Shown here: positions 33,049 through 45,706 of the stretch, one piece after another
How the letters are laid out: every line of letters starts with the position of its first letter
How positions within the stretch are numbered: position 1 is the stretch's first letter
Origin: Centrapalus pauciflorus
Taxonomy: Eukaryota > Streptophyta > Magnoliopsida > Asterales > Asteraceae
DNA length: 64,000 nt
Direction of reading: 5' to 3'
Assembly: GCA_020465985.1 (NCBI GenBank)
Contig: JAANYP010006924.1
Coordinates: 310,001 to 374,000 of the forward strand
The notes under the pieces: model-generated
What the model saw: the letters and a program-made list of their open reading frames with translations, nothing else
Databases searched by the model: none
What the model was told of the DNA's origin: nothing
Program-made: the position numbers and the translations under genes

Positions 33049-33296
33049 CTTTTGAGAATTCAAAGAAATATAGAAAATGAACCACATGATTGATGAGTTA
33101 TCAGTTATTAGAATCAGATAAAATAAAGATTTTAAAGCTAAAAGCTAATGATATGATATGATATAATTCTGGACAGGTTCAGTTAAATTCTGAACAAAGA
33201 TCTAAAGATTTAAAGATATTGAAAGCGGGTCACAGAATTGAAAAGAATTGACAGAGATCAGATAGGCAAAGATTAAAGATAAAATCCTGGGATAAC

Positions 33297-34422
33297 TGTT
33301 AGGCACAAAAAGGCCTCAGTCAAACCTGTTCTGCATCAGAGGGGGAGATTATTAATCAAACCTGTTGATGCATTTGAAGGTTGAATTTAAGGCCTGTTAT
33401 ATGCCTTATTGAAACCTGAAAATGATTTGCAATATCAGTCCAAAGCTGTTCTACATGTTGCATGTGTTGCAACAAAGATAGTTTGTCCAAGCTGTTCAGT
33501 CTGCTGAACAGGCTGGACATAAACTGTCTACGTTGCTCTACACTGGTGAGCAGCTTGGGCAGTTTACAAGTGTTCTGTTCTTTGTGAACAGAACCTGTTC
33601 TTTGGGAACAGGCTAAACACTCTATGGAATATGTTTCCAAGTACTCATGTATTGTTTTTGGCTAAAAGATCAGTTTACAAAGTCGAAGACAAAGTGGAAA
33701 ACAGAACTGCTTAGCATGCCCACGCTGTTCTGTCACATGAAGACAAAAGGATATTTGAAAAAGGGTGACAGACCTTTTCTTATATCAAAATAGGCCTTAA
33801 CAAAGGAAGAAAGACGCAAAGTTGACATTCCTTATTTGGTTAGAGCTAATGCAACAGTAGACAAAAAGAAAAGACAAAAGTTCTGCACACATGAAGACAA
33901 GTCTGCTTTTCAGAATGTGCAGAAAAGTTTATGTTGTCTTTTCAACAAGACTTTCCCTTTTTCATTTCGTCCAATGAAAAAGCTTCTCTTAGATCCTCTG
34001 AGTTAGTATAAAAGGAAACTTCCAAGAATTGAAAGGATAAGCCAAAAAGCTAAGTGCTGAAGCCAAGAGTGAACGTGCATTCAAGTGTGTCTTTCATGCA
34101 TGCAAGTCTGCTTGAATAAAACAGTGCTTGGTGTCTAATTTGTTCTTATTCAAGCTGTTTCCTTGAGTCTTGTAAACATAGTGAGTAATTCTTAGTGAGT
34201 GTATTCATTGTAACTAGTTTAAGTCTGTCTTAGATTAGTTAACATACTGTTGTATCTGTCATCTCAGCTTGAACCTTTCCGCATTCAAGCCTGTTTGTAA
34301 TTAACTTCTGTTGATAATACATACAAACATTGAGAAAAGAGTGTGTAGTTTTTAAATAGCTGTATTCACCCCCCCCCCTCTACAGCTTAAGGCTATACTT
34401 GGGAAACCTTTCGGGACCTACA
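33297..34422 (+). repeat. 5' LTR of element E (1126 bp)
   Basis: It begins TGTTAGGCACAAAAAGG and ends GGGACCTACA. Paired hairpins at 33572-33594 and 33594-33612 are built from CTGTTC/GAACAG. A polypurine-like GAGGGGGAGATT lies near the start (33339-33350). AATAAA is at 34115-34120. Confidence 0.93.
33971..34015 (+). promoter_or_regulatory. CCAAT and TATA boxes of the E LTR
   Basis: CCAAT at 33971-33975 and TATAAAAGG at 34007-34015 are spaced as in plant promoters. The first ATG on this transcript that starts a long frame is gag at 34485. The same pair occurs in the LTRs of G. Confidence 0.65.
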
Positions 34423-34424
34423 AC

Positions 34425-34440
34425 TGGTATCAAAGCAGTT
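34425..34440 (+). other. Primer-binding site of element E
   Basis: TGGTATCAAAGCAGTT lies two bases after the LTR. It differs at one base from the initiator tRNA-Met site, which is intact in G (TGGTATCAGAGC at 48158-48169). Confidence 0.85.
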
Positions 34441-34484
34441 TAGAGTGTGTGTCATTCTAGATCTCTCATTCTCCCAAAGTTTTC

Positions 34485-37191
34485 ATGGACAACAGTGCTG
34501 CAAGTTCCTCATACTATGACAATGGCTCAATGGGCAAACCTCCAAAATTCAATCATCAGAACTTCTCTGGTTGGAAGTGCAGAATGATGCTCTACTTAGA
34601 GAATCTGGATGTGCAACTACCAGAGATTGTAATGGAGGGTCCCTATGTGCCAACCTCTGTTACAACCATAATTCCTGCTGTTGAAGGAGCTGCTCCTGAT
34701 ATCAGAACATTTGAGAAAGAAAAGGCTCAATGGTCTGATGAAGACAAAAGACTGGTGGCTCTTGATGCAAAGGCCAAAAATAACCTGGTCATCTCTCTGC
34801 CTGATGATGTGTTCAAACAGGTTGAGAAGATGAAGACTGCAAAGGAGATATGGGATACTTTGTGTACCGTCTATGATGGACCCACAATCACACTTGACAA
34901 CAGGATTAATAATCTTGTTAGACAGTATGAACTCTTCTTTGCAAAACCAAAGGAGACTCTCACTGAAACCTACACCAGGTTTACTGCTCTTGTAAATGAT
35001 CTCAAAGCTGCTGGGATCACCAATGACAGCCTGACTTTGGTAAACAAATTCTTAGACATCCTGCCTGAAGAATGGAATTATTTTTCTACAATCTTAAGGA
35101 ATTCAGGTACCATCTGAATGATGAGCAGTCAAGGCAACAGAAGAGAAATGCCTTGGAAATATCTAAGAAAGGTGCAGCCTTTGTGGCCAGTGTGAGACAA
35201 CCTGTAAGTCAAGTGAGTGATGTGTTCACTCAACCTGATCAACAGGCTGATGATAAGGAGGAAATGTCTGATGAGGAAGACAATGCAGATCTTGCTGAAC
35301 TAGATGATGAGCAAATGATAGCCATGCTTGTCAAAAGGTTCAACAAGAAAAGGTTTGGAAGAAACATGCTGCAAGGAAGCTCAAATGCTGTTAAAAAGAA
35401 GACATTTGATAAGACCAAAGCTAAGTGCTTCAAATGTGGCAAACCTGGCCACATAGCTGCTGACTGTGTGTCAAAAGCTGTTGGTCAGTCATCCAAACCA
35501 CACAAGACAAACAGGGATGATGGCTATAGGGTTAAGTACCTTATGACCATGGTTAAGCTGAGGAAGTTGGAAAACTCGGTGGTTTCCAACCGGCAAAAGG
35601 GACTCATGGCAGAGACTTGTGACTGGGAGGAGTATGATTCATCATCTGATGAAGAAGACAATCACTGTCTGATGGCCAACACTGATGTCCCATCAACAAG
35701 CAACTTCAAACAGGATCTGGCTGAAGCTGAAGCTTTTAGCAGCTCGGAGAACTGGAACCCTACAATGATGTATAAGGTACAAAATTTTATGGATTATAGT
35801 TCTGAAGAAAAAGTTAAAATGTTTGAATATATGTTTGTTGATCTAAAAGCTGCTGTTGAGAAGCATACTGTTTTATTATATGAAATCTCTAAGCTTAAAA
35901 CTGATCTTGAAACAAAATCCAGTAAACTGGACAGTTTCCATAAGTTGGAAGCTGAGCTTGATGAACTAAAACACTTCAACTCTATTATACTGGAAGAAAA
36001 GAGAGAAACAGACATAAAACATGCTAAGCTTCAAAAGATAGTTGACTCTTGGTGCCAATCTGCACAAAAAGTCAGCCACTGTATAAGTCAACAAATCCCT
36101 GCACAAATCCAAGCCTATCTTGGAGGGGATCTTGACACAGCAGCTTCCATTGTTGAGGTTAATAATCTGAAAGAAGACTTGTTCACTCCTGGTGAGCTTC
36201 CAAACACTTTCATTCAAAAAGTGAATGGCAAATTAATCTCAACAAACAGGTTTGTCAGGCCTCAAAACACTGACAGCTCGTGTGAACCTAGCTCAAAAGC
36301 TGCTGATGAAATAAGTTTTCCATCAAATCAGCTTACTAAGTGTTCTGCTAATTCACACAAGCAAAAGAAAGGAAAGCATGTCCAAACTGCAGCTGTGGAC
36401 ACCAAGTCTGTTGACAAAACAGGCTTTGGGCCTAAAGCTGATGTAAAAAGGCATACTAATCCTTTTAATGCTGAACATTTTGAAAATAAGTTTTCAAAAG
36501 GTAAGCAATCTGCATTTAACAAGGGTAAGTCTCAAGTTTAAGGCAAACCTGCTGTGATTTCAAATAAGTTTTCTAATCATAGTGGTAAACTGGTTCTAAA
36601 TGAGAATAAGTTTTTCAAAACCAGAAATAATGATTATGTTGATAGGCAACATCAATCTCATCTCAGGAAGAACAAAGGCAAGGCCATTGCTCAGCCTGAG
36701 AGATTTGGGAATAAGGTTTCCTAAACCTGTGAAAGTTCAAAAGCCAATTAAGCTTCCTATCTTTGACATCTGTCCTCCTAAAAAGAGGAAAGAAGAGACA
36801 GACAAAGCTGTTGCTATTGAACCTTCCACTCAAGCTGTTGATTCATCAAATAGTAATAAGTTTGCTAAACCTGCTGATAAAATCAACAGGTATAACTCAG
36901 AATGTGTCTTTGAAAGGTCTTCTTCCAAAAATTCTAAGAGGAGAAAATGCTATAAATGTGGAATGAAGACACATCTGGCCAAAGACTGTCCTGAACATGA
37001 GACCAGCTGACTCTGATGGTTCCTTCACAGCTAACATAAACAGTGATGGAAACATCTCAGTCAATGAGAGTGGAATCCAAACTGATACCATTCAAATAGG
37101 GAATATTAGTGTTGATATCACAAGTCCATCAACAAATGTTGATGAAGTAGGAGAACTCATCTCTGTGATGAGTTCCCCTAAAAATGACTAA
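34485..37191 (+). pseudogene. Gag of element E (two zinc knuckles, coiled coil; broken)
   Basis: The start MDNSAASSSYYDNGS is shared with G. Residues 1-205 are the shell domain (FSGWKCRMMLYLE, AKEIWDTLCTVYDG, LNDL-type end). A 38-bp deletion at 35116 relative to G creates a stop. The next frame (35072-36541) carries an acidic stretch, the zinc knuckle CFKCGKPGHIAADC, then a long coiled coil (LKTDLETKSSKLDSFHKLE). A stop at 36539 and a frameshift near 36715 follow. A second knuckle, CYKCGMKTHLAKDC, lies at 36948-36990 near the end. The protein would form the particle and bind RNA. Its stop overlaps the pol start. Confidence 0.85.
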
Positions 37192-40100
37192 TATTCTTCT
37201 TGTCACTCTGCAGGAAAAACAACCATCCCAGGTTTGGTACTTGGACAGTGGCTGCTCAGGGCACATGACAGGTTGTAACGACCTGCTGAGTGATCTCAGG
37301 CCTGAAAAAGGGCCAAAAGTCACATTTGGTGACAATGTACAGGGATCCACTGAGGGATATGGAACTCTTAAAGGTGGTGCTGCAGTGTTCAAAAGAGTAG
37401 GCTATGTGGTTGGGCTAAAACATAACCTTGTTAGCATAAGTCAACTATGTGATGCTGGCGACAAGGTTAACTTTGATGAGCACCTGGGTTACATATTGGA
37501 TCCCCAAGGCAAAGTTGTGCTATGTGCTCAACGAAAGAAAGGTGTATATGTTGTGTACATGCAATCTGCTGATCCCACAACTGAAACCTGTTTTCTCACA
37601 AGGACAAATGCAGATCTAAATTGGCTATGGCACAGAAGGCTGTCACATTTGAACTTCAAGAACATTAACAAACTCTGTAAGAAAGAGTTAGTGACAGGTT
37701 TGCCTTCTATGACTTTTGCTAAGGATAGACTCTGCACAGCTTGTGAGAAAGACAAGCAGAGAAAATCATCTTTTAAATCCAAACATAATTTTTCTATTGA
37801 TACTCCTCTCTTCTTAATCAACATGGACTTGTTTGGACCTATCAATGTCTCAAGTCTAGGAGGAAGAAGATATACTCTAGTAATGGTTGATGAGTTCTCC
37901 AGGTACACATGGGTTATCTTCCTGAAGAGCAAAGGAGAGGCTGCTAAAGAAATTATTGGTTTTGTGAAAAAGATGGAAATGCTGAACTCTGCCCAAGTGA
38001 AGCAGTTTAGAAGTGATCATGGTACTGAATTCAGGAATAGTACTCTTGAAGACTTCTGTGAAGAGAAAGGAATTACTCAAAACTTTTCAGCTGTAAGAAC
38101 TCCACAACAATATGGAGTTGCTGAAAGGAGAAACCGAACTCTCATTGAAGCTGCTAGAACCATGCTGTGTGCATCTGGTTTACCTTCATCATTCTGGGCT
38201 GAAGCTGTTAACACTGCCTGCTTCACCCAAAACAGATCCTTAGTGGTGAAAAGGTTCAACAAGACTCCCTATGAGCTGCTCAAAGGGAGGAAGCCACATG
38301 TCAGTTACTTTCATGTGTTTGGGTGTCCCTGCTTCATTCTGAATCAAAGGGACCAACTGGAAAAGTTTGAACCAAAAGTTGATGAAGGTTTGTTTGTTGG
38401 CTACTCTGCTACCTCCAAAGCCTACAGAGTATACAACAACAAAAGAAAGGTGATAGATGAATCTATCAATGTCACCTTTGAAGAGTCCAAGAATGCCTCC
38501 ACCAAAGCTGTTCCTGAATCAGTTTCAGGAGAATTAAACTTTGATGATCTCATGCATTCAAATAGTGAAGAGGACTCAAAAGCTTCCACTACATCCAGTG
38601 TGGAACCTGTTAACCATGATGGGCATGATGATGATTATGTCAATACACCCTGTGTGAATAAGTGTACTGACTTAATTACAACTGCATGTCCTGAACCTAT
38701 CAATGCTGATTTTCCTGGTTCCTCTGCTGATATGTTCAACAGTGGTCAGTCATGTTCAACAAGTGAGCAGGCTCAAGACAACAGTGTGTCTGAAAATTTT
38801 GAGAGCTGTTCAACAGGACCTGCTGAATCTGCTGATAACTCAAGAGAATCCTCATTGAAGAATGATCCTAAGTGGATCAGATGTCACCCCAATGATCAAA
38901 TAATTGGTGACATCAACAAAGGGGTACAAACAAGGTAGGACAGCTTAGGGAACTTCTGCATGTTCTCCAGTTTTGTTTCACTAATGGAGCCAAAGAAGGT
39001 GGATGAAGCACTAAAAGATGCCAACTGGATCACTGCCATGCAAGAAGAACTCAATCAGTTTGAGAGAAACAAGGTATGGAAGCTGGTCCCTGCTCCTAAA
39101 GGCAAAACTATAATTGGCACTAAATGGGTTTTCAGGAATAAGATGGATGAGCAAGGTCATGTCATTAGAAACAAGGCAAGACTGGTTGCTCAGGGTTATA
39201 GACAGGAGGAAGGAATTGACTATGATGAGACATTTGCTCCTGTGGCCAGGCTAGAAGCAATTCGTTTGTATCTAGCCTACGCTGCTCATAAGAGCATTAA
39301 GGTATTTCAAATGGATGTGAAGAGTGCATTTTTGAATGGGAAGCTGCAAAAAGAAGTTTATGTCAAGCAGGCTCCAGGTTTTGAAAATGAACAACAACCA
39401 GGTTTTGTCTATAAGTTGGACAAAGCTCTCTATGGTTTCAAACAAGCCCCTAGAGCCTGGTATGACACTCTTACTAAATTTCTTATGAGCAATGGGTATT
39501 CTAGAGGTAAAGTGGATACCACACTATTCATAAAGAAGGTGAAGTCTGATATTATGCTTGTTCAAATCTATGTGGATGGCATAATATTTGGTTCTACCAA
39601 TGAGCAGCTATGCAAGAATTTTTCATTACTCATATAATCCAAATATGAAATGAGTATGATGGGAGAACTTACTTTCTTTCTAGGATTACAGGTTAAACAA
39701 ACCTCAACTGGAATTTTTATAAATCAAAGAAAGTATACTTTAGATCTCTTGAAAAAGTTTAAATTTGATCAAAGTTCTCCTATTAAAACCCTAATGGCAA
39801 CCAATGTAAAATTGGATGCTGAGCCAGTGGCAAAGTTGTTTCAGTAACAGCTTACAGAGGTATGATTGGGAGCTTGCAATATTTAACTGCTAGTAGACCT
39901 GATATTATGTTTGCCACCTGTTTGTGTGCTAGGTTCCAAGCTGACCCAAAGGAATCTTATCTAGCTGCTGTTAAAAGAATCTTCAGATACCTGAAGGGCA
40001 CATCAGGCTTGGGTCTTTGGTATCCCAAAGACTCAAGACTTGAACTAACAGGTTATTCAGATTCTGATTTTGCAGTCTGCAGGCTAGATAGGAAAAGTAC

Positions 40101-40500
40101 AACAGGTGGATGTCAACTCCTTGGTGGTAAGTTGATCAGTTGGTGTAGCAAGAAGCAGAACTCAGTGTCTACTTCTACTGCTGAAGCTGAGTACATTGCT
40201 GCTGGAAGCTGCTGTGGGCAGATTCTGTGGATGCAGCATCAGCTTGAAGACTATGGGCTTGTGTATAGGAAAACTCCTATACTGTGTGACAACACAAGTG
40301 CCATAGCCATTTCCAACAATCCAGTATTTCATTCAAGAAAAAAGCATATTGAAGTCAGACATCACTTCATCAAGGATCACATTCAGAAAGGTAATGTGGA
40401 GGTAAGTTTTATTTCCACAAATGAACAGCTTGCAGACATTTTCACCAAACCTCTTGATGAAACCAGGTTTAATTACCTTGTCAGCAAGCTGGAATGTTAA
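37184..40500 (+). pseudogene. Pol of element E (protease, integrase, RT, RNase H; broken)
   Basis: Frame 37184-38938 has protease YLDSGCSGHMTG, the integrase zinc region HRRLSHLNF...CTACE, and the core with D in MDLFGP, D in RSDHGTEF and E in GVAERRNRT (QQNG changed to QQYG). It stops at a TAG (38936) where G has TGG. RT (38960-39637) has FQMDVKSAFLNG, but the catalytic YVDD reads YVDG. Further stops are at 39637 and 39847. RNase H (39862-40500) keeps SDSDFA, STAEAEYIAAG and CDNTSAIA and ends SKLEC. The gene order is that of Ty1/copia. The active-site change alone should abolish RT. Confidence 0.9.
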
Positions 40501-41200
40501 ACAAAAGTGACTAAGTGTCCTCAAAGGTCTAAAACTTTGTATGTCTCACACTGCTCAAGTTTCTCAGAACAGCTTAGACAGAATAGGTTATGTATATTTT
40601 GTACTTATCCATTTTTCTGAAATTCTTGAACATCTTGAACATACAACAGGCTGAACAAGAACAGTTTACTTGTCCAGCCTGCTCTGATGGTCCATTCTCC
40701 ACCCTGCTCATTCCTTCACACTGATTTACAAGACATTGTCTTGTAACCTGATCAGCTATTGAACACAACCTGTTCTTACATGACTGAACAGGTTGAGGGA
40801 ACAACTTGAAGAGTGAACAGCTTGTGATGACCCTGCTCATCACAGGTTTGACCAACAGCTTAGACCAACAGTTTTTAACTACCTTTCTTCACAATTAAGT
40901 TACTTAATTTTTGTTTTTATTTAACTTAATTACTGGGGATAATGTGGGTTACGTTTGTTAGTGATTAAAAAGGGCTCAAGTGGTCTGACAAACGGTCTGA
41001 CATGGACAACCGTTCCGTTTTCCGTTAACGACTTTTTCAAATCAACCGCCCAAATGTTTCTCTCTCATACCCACTCACATTCAAATCCTATAAATACCCC
41101 CTACTGTTTCATCTTCGTCTTCCTCACTATTTCCAGAAATCCTCAAGAACCCTAAATCGACTAAGTGTCTTCTGCTTCTCTAAACCCAAATCCTTCATAA
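40501..41200 (+). promoter_or_regulatory. Spacer of E with candidate internal promoter
   Basis: No coding sequence is visible. The first part is dense in GAACAG/CTGTTC words. A TATA box TATAAATA is at 41089-41096, followed by a pyrimidine-rich leader with AACCCTAAATCG and the third-gene ATG at 41201, about 105 bp downstream. This spacing suits a separate promoter. No intron is needed here, unlike in elements C and H. Confidence 0.5.
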
Positions 41201-44200
41201 ATGGCTCAAAGAAACAATCCCCTTTTTACAGTGTTCGTTGGTGATGATGTAGTTAAACACTCATCAGTTACCACAATGCTGACCATCAAACCCACTAACT
41301 ACATTGCTAACCTAACCATTCCCAAAAGCTATGTGGGGAAGGGTTATGAACAGATGGTGGAGTTTCTCAAAGTTCATCAATTGAACTACGCTATGACTGC
41401 CACTCCTGGTGTCCTGTACCAGGAGATGGTGTACGATTTTGGTACACTTGTGCCTACAACCCCAACACCAAAGTCATAAAAGGGACTATTCTCGATGGGA
41501 CTCAGACCATTGAGATCACAGTTGATCTTCTCAGGGAGGTTCTTCATCTACCAACTGCTGACCCCTATGACATGCCTCAACCTGAAGATGATCAAATGGG
41601 CAATCTGCTACGATCTGTGGTGTAACAGAACCCAAAATCGGAGCAACATTGTTTAGGAAGGACCTGTCTCCGACCTACAGTTTTCTATTTGCCTCGGTGG
41701 TGATGTGCTTCAGAAGTAAAGTTGGTTCATTCGACCAACTAAGCCGTGATGAAGTCGCCATTGTTCTACAGCTGGTGGATGGGACAACAATCGACATGAC
41801 CAAATGGATTTTTCTGAATTTGAGGAACCTTGTACAACAAGAAAATCGTCCAGCTGCTGTTCGGTATCCGAGGTTTCTGAGCCTCATCTTCAAGCATCAT
41901 TGTGGTGAGCATTTATATAACTCTCAGCCTTTACTTAAGACTGCTCCATTCCCTTTAATAGGGAATAGAGTTTTCTATACGCCTGTTCTACCCAATGAGC
42001 CTCCTCTGTCAACACCTATGAGGAGGCTGTTAGGATTAGTGGAAGGACCTCTGATGTGAGGGTGGATCCTGAACCTGCTCCCAAGGCAAAATCCAAAGCC
42101 AAGTCCAAGCTTGTTAAAAGGACCATGGCAATCACTGAAGCTGGGCCTGTCCCTAAGAAGGCCAATACAGCTCAGTCTCAGTCTGCTCTCTTAGCCTCTG
42201 TGGCTGAGGGGGAGCAGGCTCCTCACCCTGGTTCATATGTTGAACCTGAAGCCTTTGTGGCTGGTGCCTATGTGGCATCTGAGACCATGGAACAGGCCAA
42301 CCCAACTGTTCCTGACCCAGTCTCACACCCTGTCTAAACAGAACCCATCATCTCTCCACAATCACCCACTTCATCCATCCACTACATACGAAAATCACTC
42401 ACCAAAAGGAAATCAGCCCAAACAACCAGCTCCTCTGTTCCCTCTCAACAGGGTTCAGTTGTAAGAGAAGCCACCCCTGCTGCCTCTCCTATTTTGGGAG
42501 AAGGTGCAGCACAATTGGAGTCTGCTTCACTCCAACCTGTGTCTACCCAGAGTCAGCCTAGACCCTCTGGTTCCTCCCAACAAGAACCAGTTGTACAAAC
42601 GGAGATAGCCACCTCAACTATTCCAGTCTCCCAACAGGCTGAGAATATTGAAAGACAGGAGCCCTCTCCACTCCATACTGAGTCCACACTGTCCCCACCT
42701 CAAACTTCTTTACACCCTGAGTCTGCACGAGGTGTCCACACTGCTGGTATAGACCAATCAGCAGCTCAGCCTCAAATTTCTGCTCCATATGATACAGCTG
42801 TTCTACGCCAAACAACTGCTGACGGACCAACAACCCAAGCTGATGAACCTCAGGGAACATACCATCCCTTGGGTGAGGCTGCCCCTTCTATGAAAACTCC
42901 ATCAGCAGGTTTCACCACTGCTGATGTTGAAATGCATATCCCATCTCCCCATGATGAGGTGCTTTTACACCAAGGCACTGCAGAGGGAACACCCACTGGC
43001 CTTAATGAAGGTGTTGCAACACAAGCAGCATCTGAAAGGCCCCCAACATCAACCCCTTCTCCTGATGATGCAGCTACTGCCACTGCTGAAGGACCTTTTG
43101 ACCCCTCCAAGCTGGGACACATTACTTTTGCCCAGGCTATGGAGCTTCTTTAAACTGTTCCTCTCCCCTCTCCATCACATCCTCATACACCAGCCTCATC
43201 CTCATCCTCTCCCTCAACACAATCTAAACAGTCCACCCATACACCTTCATCTCCTAAAGACCTGCCTTTGAAGGATCAGCTTACACTGCTGACCAACAAA
43301 GTTAGTTCTTTAAAATCTTCCATGTGTTCTCTACCTTCTCTCATTTCAGACTCTGTGTCTGAATAGCTTAAGGGATTCTTTGATCTGTTCAAGGATTCCT
43401 TCCCAGCCACTTCACAACCTGATAAATATCCACAGCTGCTTGCACTCACTGCACAGCTGCAAAGTGTCTCTACTTCCGTTTCCTCTATTCTTTCACTCCA
43501 ACAGGACTCAGTGTCCTCAATGGCAGCTATATCTCAACAGCTGTCATCTCTCCTCACTTCTTGCAATTCTACCCTTCCTGCCACCTTGGCCAGCTTGAAC
43601 ACTGTCATTGGCTCCCTATCAAATTCTGTGTCATCAGACCTTGCTGATGTACAAGATTCCCTTAAACTCCATCTTGCACAGCTTCAAAGCCTGTTGTTCA
43701 CAGCTTCTGATAGGGAAAACATTGTCAAACTGACCTCTCTTGCTGACACTCAGGCCTCTTCTCTTCAATCCTGTCTTTCCCAGCTTGCAGAAGTAAAGGA
43801 CAACTTGGCATTCTTAGTGAACAGCCTTGTTGGCCCCAAGCCTGCTGCCAAAACTGCTGGCAAGCCTGTTGACTTCGTGTCTTCAGGCAGACTAAGTGTT
43901 GAAGGTGCTGGTACATCTCCTTCAAAGGGGGAGAAGTCATCTGCCTCGAAGACTAAGTCTAAGGGGGAGAAAACTTCTTCTATTAAGGAGAAATCAGTGC
44001 CTGCAATACTCACTGGTCAACCAGCAGGAGCATCTGAAACAGGTACAATGGAAGCTGCCTCCCACGCTGCTCAGCCTACTCAGGTTGAATCTCCAATCCC
44101 TGCTCAGTCTAAGGGGGAGGAATTTATTCCTGAGGACAGGCCAAGCAGCAGAAGGAGACATCTGATTTTACAAGAAGAAGAAGAAGAAGAGGAGGAAAGT

Positions 44201-45354
44201 CCTGAAGCTGCTGCCACTACAGCAACTAAAGGAAAAGAAAAAGCAGCAGTTGATCCCCAACAGCAGAAAGCAGCAGAAATTAAATTTCACAAAGCCAGGG
44301 CTAAAGAAATGGGTCTTCCCATGCACAAATACTTTGAGTTCAGAGAAGAACAGCTTCAAGCCCTGGAAGCTCTAATAAAAGAAGAAGAATCTGCCAAAGC
44401 TGCTAAGTCTTTTGCACTTCAAGAGGCAAGGAAAGTTAAAATGTCCTCTCTGGAAGTGCAAAAGAAATTAATGGAAGCTGCTAAGGGATCAGCAGGAGAG
44501 AAGGAAGGAGTAAAGAAAAGGGTGCTCAGGTCTCTGTGACCAAAACACAAGTATCCTCTGCAAGAGCTCAGTTCCACTTTGACAACTTGGCTAGAAGAAA
44601 ATTTCAGGATGTTGCTGATAGAAGGCTAGCCAAGGAAGCAATTGTCAAAGCTGTTCCCATATCAAGAAAAGGCAGTCAGTGGAAGTTGAAAATAACCAGA
44701 ATGGGTGCAACAGGCCCAGAATTAGAAACGTATGGCTACACTGATGTTGCACAGATGGGGTACAGGGAGTGGATTGAGTTGGCAGTTGCTCTGAGTGACT
44801 CTAAGTCAGAAACGGCAAAAAAAATCAGAGCATATGTCAAAAAGTTGATGGAGAGAGTGAAAAATCTTGGCCTGATCTCTAAAGAAGTTAGTGATGGTGT
44901 CTATGTGACACAACCAAAAATAAAGGCCAGGAGGACAAGGAAAGACACTGAGCTTGAAGAACTCCTCATCTTAATAGAACAGGGTGACTATGCTGTTGAG
45001 ATGAAGGGAGTTGATCACAGCCTGCCTACTGGAGTAGAGTTTGAAGATGGCAAGATCATTGAAGAGCCTGAGCTGGGGGCATTTTTTGTAGATCCCTTAA
45101 CTCAGAAGAAATGCTTTCAAAGAGCATCAGATCTATACACGGTGGATCTGAGACAGCTTGTAGCTTTCAGACTTGCAGCTTCATTTAGGCAGTCAAGCAG
45201 GTGGAGAGCAGCCGTCTGGGATCATCTCAGAGGCTTTTATGAGAGGGGTGAACTTGAAGATCCCAAGTTTATGATCATCAGAAGTGAAATGGAAGAACTT
45301 GAGGATACAAGGGAGCAACTAGAAAAGATGTTTGAAGGTCCCCCTCCACAATAG
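41201..45354 (+). pseudogene. Third (envelope-position) gene of element E
   Basis: The start MAQRNNPLFTVFVGDD is at 41201. The N-terminal domain includes MVEFLKVHQLNYAMT and IEITVDLLREVLHLPTAD, shared with element C. The middle (about 42056-43900) is very rich in Pro, Ser, Thr, Gln and Ala. Helical and Ser-rich repeats follow, then SKGEK repeats (43924-44120), an EEEEEEE run, and a coiled coil (FREEQLQALEALIKEEE). The last frame (44536-45354) has a basic then globular-looking end. At least six frameshifts or stops break it. I see no signal peptide or membrane helix, so the term envelope is only positional. Function unknown. Confidence 0.7.
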
Positions 45355-45706
45355 TAAAGTCCATCTACCATCTGGGTAGGTGAAGAATGGAAGCTGTCCA
45401 TCAGTTGGACAGGCTTACCATTATCTGCTCCCAACACCAACAGTCCAAAACCTGATGTACATTAGTTGTACTTCATTTACATAAGTTGTAATTTTTCTTT
45501 TACATCAGTTGTAATATACATCAGTATATCAGTTGTACTTTTGTAAAAACATGTGTTGTTTTATGTAATCAAGAATCAGTGTATATATAAACTGATCTTT
45601 TACTTTACATTGATGTTGTAATTTTATTTCAGCAAATGTACTGTAAAAATATATAGTGATTTTTGATAAGGCCAGCTTAGACTGGTTATTGCAAATAGGG
45701 GGAGAT
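45355..45706 (+). other. 3' region and polypurine tract of element E
   Basis: After the stop of the third gene, the motif TTGTA with ACATCAG-type spacing recurs about six times (45465-45545), resembling upstream polyadenylation elements. The polypurine tract ATAGGGGGAGAT (45696-45706) abuts the LTR. No ORF. Confidence 0.6.

Noticed and set aside
32899..33087. Ile/Tyr repeat ORF
   Set aside because: It is translation of the AT microsatellite.
42494..44539. Host mucin-like or structural gene
   Set aside because: The Pro/Ser-rich frame is the middle of the E third gene and occurs again in G between the same neighbours.
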